From: an uncultured Hyphomicrobiales bacterium
Lineage (GTDB): Bacteria > Pseudomonadota > Alphaproteobacteria > Rhizobiales > Rhizobiaceae
Direction: 5' to 3'
Assembly (NCBI GenBank): GCA_943914405.1
Contig: CALUBX010000087.1
Coordinates: 1 to 15,385 of the forward strand
Length of the DNA: 15,385 bases
The notes under the pieces are model-generated. The model did not search any database, was not told where the DNA came from, and saw only the letters and a list, made by a program, of their open reading frames with translations. Below are positions 1 to 5,970 of this stretch, in pieces (position 1 is the first letter of the stretch; every line of letters starts with the position of its first letter). A program made the translations under genes and the position numbers.

Positions 1-31
1 GAAACTCGTTGCGACACGAATTTGGATCAAT

Positions 32-181
32 TCAGTTTGCGAGTCCACGTCCTAGGCCATTCTCGCGAATGACGACTCCGCTGCCCTCGCGCCGCGTGCC
101 GAGGGAGCCGGCTGTGAAGGCGTCCTCCGGAATGGACGCACGAACGGTCACGATCGACCGCTTGATATTCTCGACGTTCAT
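32..181 (-). pseudogene. 5' fragment of an S1C-family (HtrA/trypsin-like) serine protease gene
   Basis: The minus-strand frame from the ATG at 181 reads 49 codons to a TGA at 32-34. Its first 43 or so residues, including SIVTVRASIPEDAFTAGSLG and REGSGVVIRENGL, look like the N-terminus of the trypsin-like S1C proteases common in rhizobia. In that family the strand after the NGL is normally followed by a hydrophobic stretch of the VLTIGYLI type leading to the catalytic His region. Here the resemblance stops at about position 53 (a CCTAGG hexamer), and the frame ends six residues later. None of the catalytic triad is present, and no other frame of bases 1-50 restores the family sequence. I infer a remnant left by a deletion or insertion whose junction lies at about 50. 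The family assignment is from memory of its sequence pattern. No good Shine-Dalgarno sequence is visible beyond a GGGA before the ATG. Confidence 0.6.
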
Positions 182-343
182 GATGCATTCCCACGGACCT
201 GGGCGGGCTGGAGGATCTGGACCCAGGCAAAGCCAGCTCTTCGTCTCCTTTTAAAGCTATGATCTGACGTCGTCCGCTTCAAGATCCCCGGAAGAGGCGC
301 AACGCCCCATCTCCTCAGGATTCATCAGCGAGTATGGGCAGGC

Positions 344-368
344 TGCCCCTCCCGCAAAGGGAGGGGCA
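344..368 (-). terminator. GC-rich hairpin downstream of the DUF992 gene
   Basis: A perfect 10-bp inverted repeat, TGCCCCTCCC at 344-353 and GGGAGGGGCA at 359-368, is separated by five bases. It starts 15 bases past the stop of the minus-strand DUF992 gene, where a transcription terminator is expected. There is no T-run after it on the minus strand, so it is not a textbook intrinsic terminator; it may be a transcript-end stabiliser. A second inverted repeat (GGGCAG at 336-341, CTGCCC at 343-348) shares bases 344-348 with it, so the two stems cannot form together. Confidence 0.4.
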
Positions 369-383
369 AGAACCTGGTGACGA

Positions 384-917
384 TCACTCGGCCGGAGACA
401 AGGTCACCGAGGTGCCGGTTGCAGCAACGTTCAGACCCAACTGGCCGGTCACGCTCACCGTCTGCAGATGGATGGAGCCGGACGTGCCGCCGACCAGAAT
501 ATTGGCGCCAATCCCAGCGCCGACAGTCGCTTCTGCGGTGGCGCCCTGGTAAAGGCCGGCCAGCGAGCCGTGATGGTAGCCGGCGGTCGGCGCGAACACA
601 GCCCAGATCAGGCGCGAACGAGTGGTGAAGCCGAGATCAACGCCCATCTTCCGAACGACGCCGGTGTAGTGATCGCGCGGTTCGCCACCCATGGTCGAGG
701 TGAACACGCAATCCGCTTCCTTGGCGGACCCGAGGACATAACCGACACCGCCGCCGATCGAGCAATCGAGGTAGCCGATGCGAACGCCGTTCCGCTGATC
801 CTGCTCCTGATAAACCTCGACGCGATCCCGGCGGCTGATCATATCGGCAGACACAGCGGCACTGGCGCTGGCTAGTACCGGAAGGGCGGCAACGGCCGCG
901 GCAACAAACTTTTTCAT
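384..917 (-). CDS. secreted DUF992 family protein
   Basis: This is a 177-residue protein with a Sec signal peptide: MKK, a hydrophobic Ala-rich stretch to about residue 20, and likely cleavage after AVSA near residue 24. The mature part has the DUF992 pattern: GYLDCSIGGGVGYVLGS, then a second cysteine (C52 and C70, probably a disulphide), a Y-T-G-V-V-R-K-M-G-V-D-L-G segment near 84-96, an L-I-W-A-V-F-A-P segment at 103-110, and a C-terminal GANILVGGTSGSIHLQ stretch followed by Gly/Val-rich beta sequence. The family is found mainly in Rhizobiales. Members are exported, about 150-180 residues long, and of unknown function. The ATG at 917 is preceded by AAGGA about nine bases upstream, which supports this start. 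The gene stands alone, downstream of pobR on the same strand with a 137-base gap, so it probably has its own promoter. Confidence 0.85.
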   Translation of the reverse strand: MKKFVAAAVAALPVLASASAAVSADMISRRDRVEVYQEQDQRNGVRIGYLDCSIGGGVGYVLGSAKEADCVFTSTMGGEPRDHYTGVVRKMGVDLGFTTRSRLIWAVFAPTAGYHHGSLAGLYQGATAEATVGAGIGANILVGGTSGSIHLQTVSVTGQLGLNVAATGTSVTLSPAE

Positions 918-1054
918 CCCTGTAGTCCTTTTTTCATTTCGCCGCTCTTGGGAACACGGCGGTAGCGCAGTTTAACGCGGAGGCGTCTGGAATGATCCCT
1001 TTTCCCGCACACGAATTGTCACAAGTGACCATTCCGCGTGAGCGCCACCGCATC

Positions 1055-1945
1055 TCACCCCAAGTTTTCGGCCAATCTGCGGCTCTCCTCATCCCGAAAC
1101 TGGCGCGGCGTCATCCCCGTCCTGTTCCGGAAACAGCGGATGAAATAGGCCGCATCGGTGAAGCCCAATTGCTCCGCGATGGAGTGGATGCTCGCGGCAG
1201 TGAACACAAGACTCCGTCGTGCCTCGTCCATCAGGCGGTTCATCACGAGATCATGGACAGTCAACCCCGTATGCGCACGGGCCAGGCGATTAAGGTGAGT
1301 CGGCGTCAGATGAAGAGCCTTGGCATAGTCCCGGGCACGCCAATGATCGCGATAGTTGCGGGCGATCAGATCCTCCAGCGCCTGCATCCGTAGCAGCGTG
1401 GCGGGTCTTGCAGGGCTGCCGGAATCCGCATCGGCCAAGCGGTTCAGCATCAGCACCATCGTCCTCAAATGAGCTTCGATCAGACTGCCACTGTCCGATC
1501 TCGGCCTTTCGAACTCCTCGAATATCCGCGCCACGGTAGCATCCATATAGGCCGTCTCGTTCTTGTCGTTCAGCGAGATCACGCGCGGCAGGCTGAGCCA
1601 GTCGCCGGGGGGACGCACCAGACCTGTTAGCGGCAGCAGGCGATCTGCCGCCACTGTGAGGACATAGCCGTCAATATCGCGCGAAAATCGGAATCCATGG
1701 CTTGTCCGCGGCGGCAGGCAGACGAAGCAGGGGGGCGCCAGCGCCACGACTTCCGTATCGAATATGGCGTCTCCGGAACCGGTGCGGATGTATAAAAACT
1801 GCTGGAAAACGTCGTGCCGATGAAGACGAATCTCCCACCGATGGGTGCGGCTACGCGAAGCAATGGTTTCGCAATGAACCCAGAAATCGGCTTTTTCGCT
1901 GCCTTGCTCACCATAGAGATCATAAGTCGGGACAAACTTAGCCAT
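1055..1945 (-). CDS. pobR: AraC-family transcriptional activator of pobA (PobR type)
   Basis: This is a 296-residue AraC/XylS-family regulator. The N-terminal half carries a cupin-like sensing domain, with RLHRHDVFQQFLYI near residues 40-53 and PPRTSHGFRF near 78-87. The C-terminal 100 residues contain the double helix-turn-helix DNA-binding domain, including RARDYAKALHLTPTHLNRLA and SIHSIAEQLGFTDAAYFIRC, closed by the usual TGMTPRQFR motif. It is divergent from pobA across a 108-base intergenic region. That arrangement is known from rhizobia and Agrobacterium, where an AraC-type PobR activates pobA in response to 4-hydroxybenzoate (Acinetobacter uses an unrelated IclR-type PobR). Length and start fit the family; the Shine-Dalgarno sequence before the ATG is weak. 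The AraC assignment is secure, and the PobR identity rests mainly on the neighbour. Confidence 0.85.
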   Translation of the reverse strand: MAKFVPTYDLYGEQGSEKADFWVHCETIASRSRTHRWEIRLHRHDVFQQFLYIRTGSGDAIFDTEVVALAPPCFVCLPPRTSHGFRFSRDIDGYVLTVAADRLLPLTGLVRPPGDWLSLPRVISLNDKNETAYMDATVARIFEEFERPRSDSGSLIEAHLRTMVLMLNRLADADSGSPARPATLLRMQALEDLIARNYRDHWRARDYAKALHLTPTHLNRLARAHTGLTVHDLVMNRLMDEARRSLVFTAASIHSIAEQLGFTDAAYFIRCFRNRTGMTPRQFRDEESRRLAENLG

Positions 1946-2053
1946 GGAATCCGCTTGAGGGTTCGATGTTCATTTCGTCCTATAAATTGGCTCAAATGTC
2001 CATTGCCCCCCCTCCCCCATCTCCGACTACAGTTACGATTGGGAGGAACAATC
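1946..2053. promoter_or_regulatory. divergent pobR-pobA control region with candidate PobR direct repeats
   Basis: This 108-base region separates the two divergent start codons and must hold both promoters. It contains two near-identical same-strand decamers, ATGTTCATTT at 1966-1975 and ATGTCCATTG at 1996-2005, which match at 8 of 10 positions and lie 30 bp apart, close to three helical turns. Such direct repeats are what AraC-family activators typically bind. An AT-rich TATAAA sits between them at 1981-1986. Downstream is a C7-T-C5 pyrimidine tract (2006-2018) and the strong pobA ribosome-binding site GGGAGGA at 2041-2047. The existence of a control region is secure; the operator assignment is inference. 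Confidence 0.5.
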
Positions 2054-3223
2054 ATGCGCACACAGGTCGTCATCATCGGCTCGGGTCCGTCCGGCCTTTT
2101 GCTTGGGCAATTGTTGAGCCGTGCCGGCATCGACAACATCATGCTGGATCGCGCCAGCAAGGACTACATCCTCGGCCGGGTTCGGGCCGGTGTTCTCGAG
2201 GAAGGCACGGTAGATCTTCTGCGGGCGGCAGGCGCGGCCGAACGGCTCGACCGGGAAGGCTTGCCGCATGACGGCTTTTCGCTCGCCTTCGACGGGCGCG
2301 ACCACCGCATTGACCTTCACGCGCTGACGGGCAAGCGGGTGACGGTCTATGGCCAGACCGAAGTGACTGCTGACCTGATGGCGCAGCGCGAGATGATCAG
2401 CGCTCCAACGATCTACGAAGCGGCCAATGTCACGCCGTCCGATTTCGACGGCGGATCTCCGCATGTGACTTTCGAAAGGGACGGCGTCACCCATCGCATC
2501 GATTGCGACTTCATCGCTGGTTGCGACGGCTTTCACGGCGTGAGCCGCCGACAGGTGCCGGAGCAGTCGCTCCGGCTCTTCGAGCGGGTCTATCCCTTCG
2601 GCTGGCTTGGTATTCTGGCCGATGTGCCGCCTGTCAGCCACGAGCTCATCTACGCGAACCACCCGCGCGGCTTTGCGCTTTGCTCCATGCGCTCGCAGAC
2701 CCGCAGCCGCTACTACATCCAGTGCCCTCTCGACGAGAAGATTGAGGATTGGTCGGACGAACGCTTCTACGACGAACTGCGCCGGCGATTGCCGGCCGAG
2801 CATGCCGAAAACATGACGACGGGTCCGTCTTTCGAGAAGTCGATCGCGCCGCTCAGGTCCTTCGTGGCAGAGCCCATGCGGTTCGGTAGCCTGTTCCTCG
2901 TTGGGGACGCGGCACATATCGTTCCCCCGACCGGAGCGAAGGGCTTGAACCTTGCGGCCAGCGACGTCCACTACCTCTTCGAGGGACTGCGCGAGCACTA
3001 CCTGGAGCGGTCGAAGGCAGGTCTCGACGCCTATTCCGCCAAGGCATTGAAGCGGGTTTGGAGCAGCGTACGGTTTTCCTGGTCGATGACAACCATGATG
3101 CATCGCTTTCCTGACACGGGGGAATTCGGCCAGAAGATCCAGGAGGCGGAGCTTGATTACCTAGTGTCATCGCGTACCGCCTCGACTGCGCTTGCGGAGA
3201 ATTACGTGGGCCTACCCTTTTGA
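2054..3223 (+). CDS. pobA: 4-hydroxybenzoate 3-monooxygenase (p-hydroxybenzoate hydroxylase)
   Basis: This FAD-dependent aromatic hydroxylase of 389 residues converts 4-hydroxybenzoate, NADPH and O2 into protocatechuate, which feeds the beta-ketoadipate pathway. All three flavoprotein motifs are visible: GSGPSG at 9-14 (dinucleotide fold), GCDGFHGVSR at 156-165 (DG motif) and GDAAHIVPPTGAKGLNLA at 284-301 (FAD ribityl binding). Active-site residues known from the Pseudomonas enzyme align with an offset of about one: Y200, S211, R213, R219, Y221 and Y384, plus H72 of the proton relay. The protein should therefore be active on 4-hydroxybenzoate. The ATG at 2054 has GGGAGGA six bases upstream and gives the family's usual length; the open frame extends upstream to 1814 but would run into pobR. 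It converges on the next gene with only 16 bases between the stop codons. Confidence 0.97.
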   Translation: MRTQVVIIGSGPSGLLLGQLLSRAGIDNIMLDRASKDYILGRVRAGVLEEGTVDLLRAAGAAERLDREGLPHDGFSLAFDGRDHRIDLHALTGKRVTVYGQTEVTADLMAQREMISAPTIYEAANVTPSDFDGGSPHVTFERDGVTHRIDCDFIAGCDGFHGVSRRQVPEQSLRLFERVYPFGWLGILADVPPVSHELIYANHPRGFALCSMRSQTRSRYYIQCPLDEKIEDWSDERFYDELRRRLPAEHAENMTTGPSFEKSIAPLRSFVAEPMRFGSLFLVGDAAHIVPPTGAKGLNLAASDVHYLFEGLREHYLERSKAGLDAYSAKALKRVWSSVRFSWSMTTMMHRFPDTGEFGQKIQEAELDYLVSSRTASTALAENYVGLPF

Positions 3224-3239
3224 TCTTCCGAGCCTAAGG

Positions 3240-3650
3240 CTATGGGGTCGTGTACCCCACCGCCCGCAGACGAATCTGGTCCGCACCGGGGTCGCGGGAG
3301 AAAAAGACCGCTCCCTTTGCGATCGATCGAGCGGGGACGTAGTCGAACGTCACGTCCACCTGCTCGATAACGCTGCCATCCCGAAGGGTCTCTCCCCGCA
3401 CGACGACGGCGGAGGCCGTTTCAGCCGCACGATTGACGATATCGAACGTGACGCGATAGCCGCCGTCGACCGTCTGGCGGCCGGTGGTGGTGACGGTAAA
3501 TTCGGGCGGACTTGCTTCCTCTGTGACAGCCTCCCACGCAACCCAGGCCAGCATGGCGACGACGAGAACCGCCGACAGCAGCCCAGTCGCCCATTCGATC
3601 CAGCCCGGATTATCCGCTTCGCTCGGTCTGTTGTTGATCAGATTGGTCAT
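3240..3650 (-). CDS. TIGR02588 family single-pass membrane protein
   Basis: This is a 136-residue protein with a hydrophilic N-terminus, one transmembrane helix at about 20-40 (around LLSAVLVVAMLAWVAWEAV) and a C-terminal domain of about 90 residues rich in beta-strand-like sequence, probably outside the membrane. The pattern FTVTTTGRQTVDGGYRVTFD and the downstream V-V-R-G-E-T-L segment match my recollection of the TIGR02588 family. Members are encoded beside TIGR02587 membrane proteins in rhizobia and some other bacteria; no function is known. It follows the TIGR02587 gene after 11 bases, so the two are almost certainly co-transcribed and probably form one membrane complex. The ribosome-binding site is weak, suggesting translational dependence on the upstream gene. 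Confidence 0.8.
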   Translation of the reverse strand: MTNLINNRPSEADNPGWIEWATGLLSAVLVVAMLAWVAWEAVTEEASPPEFTVTTTGRQTVDGGYRVTFDIVNRAAETASAVVVRGETLRDGSVIEQVDVTFDYVPARSIAKGAVFFSRDPGADQIRLRAVGYTTP

Positions 3651-3661
3651 CGGCAGGCTCT

Positions 3662-4564
3662 CTACAGAATGAGGCGGGCGGCCGCAGCGCCGATGGCGCC
3701 GGGGAAACTCAGGACGATTGCGGACATCAGCATCTGTGTGAAAGCCGCATCATCCAACCGGCCGAAGGTCCACAGGACATAGAAACTGATGGCCATCGAG
3801 ACGATGTAGCCTGGGAGCGTGAACCTCAGGAAGGCATGCCACCAGGGAAGGCCCTCCGGAATCGCGTGCGTGCCGCGAAAGGCGACGGCATAGACGAAGG
3901 CGTGCATGATCCCGATCGAGGTCACGATGGTGACGAGCGCGTGCCAGGCAGTCATCTTGTAGGATATGAGAATGACCTCTTCGGTCGGCGCCACGTTGAG
4001 GTTGAGGAAAAGGGCGCCGACCGCCATCAGGAAAAGCTCTTGGACGTATCGAGTCGATAGCTGATCGGCGACCGGATCATCGCCCTCTCCCGACCCGTCG
4101 GTTCTTCCGTCCTTCTCATCGTCATCGTCCCGCCCGCCCAACTGAGAACGACCGAGCATGGCGCCGATGCTGGCGGGAATGGCCTGGATCGCGATCTTGC
4201 CCACGATCTCGGCGGCAGTCATGTCCGATTTGATGATGCCGAGCAGGATCAGGATGGCAGCGCTGATGGCAATTCCGAGCCCGTATGCGATCGTCGCATC
4301 CCGCAGCGCTTGACTCCAGGTCGTGGTCCGTTCGAATCCGATCAGGTCTGCCAGCACGATCAACATCGGGATGTTGACGATCAGCATCAGAAGCAGCCGG
4401 TACCGCTCGATCGAAAAGCCAAGCGCCCAGAGCTCCATTGTCATCAACATGGGTATTGCGAACAGCATGGCACCAGCCGCACCACGGCCAAGGCCTAGGA
4501 CGAAACGCCAAAACTCCCGCTCTGCCCTTGCGTCTTTTTGGCTAACCTCTGCTGCTCTCGCCAT
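3662..4564 (-). CDS. TIGR02587 family polytopic membrane protein
   Basis: This is a 300-residue integral membrane protein of unknown function. I count about seven hydrophobic segments, near 31-50, 56-75, 90-110, 160-182, 195-218, 238-258 and 265-292. Between the third and fourth is a strongly charged loop at about 134-153, with DDDDEKD followed by DGSGEGDD. A conserved-looking NVAPTEEV lies at 170-177 and an I-P-E-G-L-P-W-W segment near 225-232. The ATG at 4564 is chosen because an earlier in-frame start at 4714 would add 50 Arg/Pro-rich residues and overlap the upstream gene; a GGAG lies just before 4564. The TIGR02587 call is from recognition of the sequence together with its TIGR02588 partner directly downstream. 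Confidence 0.8.
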   Translation of the reverse strand: MARAAEVSQKDARAEREFWRFVLGLGRGAAGAMLFAIPMLMTMELWALGFSIERYRLLLMLIVNIPMLIVLADLIGFERTTTWSQALRDATIAYGLGIAISAAILILLGIIKSDMTAAEIVGKIAIQAIPASIGAMLGRSQLGGRDDDDEKDGRTDGSGEGDDPVADQLSTRYVQELFLMAVGALFLNLNVAPTEEVILISYKMTAWHALVTIVTSIGIMHAFVYAVAFRGTHAIPEGLPWWHAFLRFTLPGYIVSMAISFYVLWTFGRLDDAAFTQMLMSAIVLSFPGAIGAAAARLIL

Positions 4565-4663
4565 CCTGCTCCGCCCGCGGCTCCGTGACCGAAGCACTTC
4601 ACTCCTGCAAGAGATAGGACAGAGCAGACGTTTGACCAGCAGCACCTGGGCTACTGGAGCGGC

Positions 4664-4689
4664 GGGGCTTCGCTGTGCGGCGGAGCCCC
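4664..4689 (-). terminator. hairpin directly after the DUF1194 gene
   Basis: The arms GGGGCTTCGC (4664-4673) and GCGGAGCCCC (4680-4689) pair over ten positions with one G-U wobble around a six-base loop. On the minus strand the hairpin begins immediately after the TAG of the VWA gene. No T-run follows, so it may attenuate or stabilise rather than fully terminate. It separates the VWA gene from the TIGR02587/02588 pair. Confidence 0.4.
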
Positions 4690-5463
4690 CTACCGGTCGA
4701 ACAGGTCCTGCCACTGCTTCTCGCCAATCAGGCAGTCGCTACGCGACTGATCCGCAATGCGGCGAACGATCGGATTTGGGCCGAGACCGCTGATCTCCAT
4801 GACCAGTTTACGGCGAACGGCAGTGGCGAAATCCTTGATCTCGTGCACGGGCAGCACGAAGGCGCCAGGCCCTCCGATCACGCAGTCGCCGTAATACCGG
4901 TCGAGGGCTGTACCGGAAGGGCGCAGCATGATTGCGAGGCCATTGATGACGATGCCTGCTTCGACGGCTTTGTCCCGCGCAGGCTCTACCGGGTTGCCAG
5001 AATTGTTAGGGCCGTCTCCGGAGATATCGATCACCTGTCGAGTGCCGCGATAGGGGTTCGAAACGATCATCGTTGCCCCTTGCGCGATGGCGGCGGATAT
5101 GGAGGTGCGGCGCTGAGTGTTGATGGGGCGCGCTTCCAGCCGGGACGCGAAGGCAAGCGCGTCCTCTTCGTTTTCGATCACCGCCCAGTCCATCACTGAG
5201 CCCGGAACCACGTCGCCAGCCCATTCGAAATAGGTGATGGCGATCTTTCCGATCAGTCCGGATTTAACGGCATCGATGAATTCGCGATGTTTCAGCGCCT
5301 CGACATAACCCTCCCGCTGAATTCGGACTTCCTCGTAGTCCATGGAGCGGGAGGTATCGACCGCGAGCACCAGCTCGACATCCACCTCGCCGCCGGCCGC
5401 CTGCGCCAGAACCGGCGCGGCCGAACTGCTGAGGCTTAACAGCATCGCGAGCGTTGTCAGCAT
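4690..5463 (-). CDS. DUF1194 protein, secreted von Willebrand factor A domain
   Basis: This is a 257-residue exported protein. The N-terminus is a signal peptide, MLTTLAMLLSLSSSAAPVLA, with cleavage expected near residue 20-22. The remainder is a VWA fold. LVLAVDTSRSMD carries the MIDAS metal-binding motif D36-x-S38-x-S40; T120 in a QRRTSISAAI stretch is the likely MIDAS threonine, and D146-I-S-G-D150 the likely last ligand. Two cysteines near the C-terminus (YYGDC and SRSDC contexts) could form a disulphide. These are DUF1194 hallmarks; the family is common in alphaproteobacteria and its role is unknown, but VWA domains usually bind protein partners. The ATG at 5463 begins the signal peptide; an in-frame TTG at 5541 is less likely. 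An inverted repeat lies 19 bases upstream of the start. Confidence 0.85.
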   Translation of the reverse strand: MLTTLAMLLSLSSSAAPVLAQAAGGEVDVELVLAVDTSRSMDYEEVRIQREGYVEALKHREFIDAVKSGLIGKIAITYFEWAGDVVPGSVMDWAVIENEEDALAFASRLEARPINTQRRTSISAAIAQGATMIVSNPYRGTRQVIDISGDGPNNSGNPVEPARDKAVEAGIVINGLAIMLRPSGTALDRYYGDCVIGGPGAFVLPVHEIKDFATAVRRKLVMEISGLGPNPIVRRIADQSRSDCLIGEKQWQDLFDR

Positions 5464-5481
5464 GGGCGACCCAATCACTGC

Positions 5482-5503
5482 GTTACAGGTATCGAACTGT
5501 AAC
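5482..5503 (-). promoter_or_regulatory. inverted repeat, candidate operator of the DUF1194 gene
   Basis: GTTACAG at 5482-5488 and CTGTAAC at 5497-5503 form a perfect 7-bp inverted repeat around an 8-base spacer, 22 bp in all. It lies 19 bases upstream of the DUF1194 start codon, where a dimeric repressor could block transcription. Its size and TTACAG/CTGTAA arms resemble operators of TetR-type repressors, but no such regulator is encoded in the window. As RNA it could also form a hairpin in the leader. Confidence 0.35.
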
Positions 5504-5561
5504 ACAGGCCGGATGCGCGGCGACCGTCTCCGTGGCTGCAAACTTCAACTTTCGGTGATGG

Positions 5562-5792
5562 CTATTCCGCCGCCATCGGACGATCCGAAGGCATATCCTG
5601 AAGCGCTTCCACCAGGCACTCCATAATGGCCTTTCGCAGAGCAAAGGTATTGGCGGCCATGCGCTTCCGGTCGAGCGCCTGGGCAGCTTCCACAAGACTC
5701 ATGCCCTGATGCACGACGATCTGGTGGGCACGATTCATAGCCCAGCTTTCGAGCGAAGATCTATCGTTACTTGGGTGACTTCCTATCGTCAT
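5562..5792 (-). CDS. small hypothetical protein
   Basis: This is a 76-residue protein if the ATG at 5792 is used, preceded by GCGGGG about six bases away. ATGs at 5810 and 5819 would lengthen it to 82 or 85 residues without better ribosome-binding sites. I do not recognise a family. The sequence is predicted mostly helical, with a hydrophilic N-terminus and amphipathic stretches SLVEAAQALDRKR and AANTFALRKAIMECLVEAL that could fold as a small helical or helix-turn-helix-like domain. There is no signal peptide or membrane segment. It lies 98 bases upstream of the DUF1194 gene on the same strand, with the candidate operator between them, so it is probably transcribed separately. The intergenic stretch between it and lysR is distinctly AT-richer than the neighbouring genes. 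Confidence 0.55.
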   Translation of the reverse strand: MTIGSHPSNDRSSLESWAMNRAHQIVVHQGMSLVEAAQALDRKRMAANTFALRKAIMECLVEALQDMPSDRPMAAE

Positions 5793-5932
5793 AACAACCC
5801 CGCTAATCATTAGCGTCATCGGCTGCGAATCATCTCGCCGCTTGAGAATATCCGGTAAGATGAATTTAGAAAGTTGTTGAACTGCGGCGAGCGCCGAAGC
5901 GTTCGGGATTTATGAACAATTTCAATATATAT

Positions 5933-5954
5933 AAATTCTTGTACGTAAGAATTT
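5933..5954 (-). terminator. AT-rich hairpin after the lysR gene
   Basis: AAATTCTT (5933-5940) and AAGAATTT (5947-5954) form a perfect 8-bp inverted repeat around a six-base GTACGT loop. On the minus strand it starts 16 bases past the lysR stop and is followed by an AT-rich tail (TATATATATTG). The position suggests lysR transcript termination; the low GC of the stem makes it weak, and a protein-binding dyad is an alternative. Confidence 0.35.
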
Positions 5955-5970
5955 CCGTTTCGATATTTGG

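Noticed and set aside
1988..2006. Sigma-54-like TGGC...TTGC elements upstream of pobA
   Set aside because: The GG and GC dinucleotides are 16 bases apart rather than 12, so the spacing does not fit.
1814..2053. Upstream extension of the pobA reading frame
   Set aside because: It overlaps the divergent pobR coding sequence, and the strong ribosome-binding site and GxGxxG motif place the start at 2054.
2033..3103. 356-codon open frame opposite pobA
   Set aside because: It is the complement of a highly conserved enzyme gene; the translation has no plausible domain.
4565..4714. N-terminal extension of the TIGR02587 gene
   Set aside because: It would overlap the DUF1194 gene end and a hairpin and adds Arg/Pro-rich sequence unlike a membrane-protein start.
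5834..5891. Inverted repeat CTCGCCGC / GCGGCGAG
   Set aside because: 8-bp arms with a 42-base loop and no positional logic; likely chance in GC-rich sequence.
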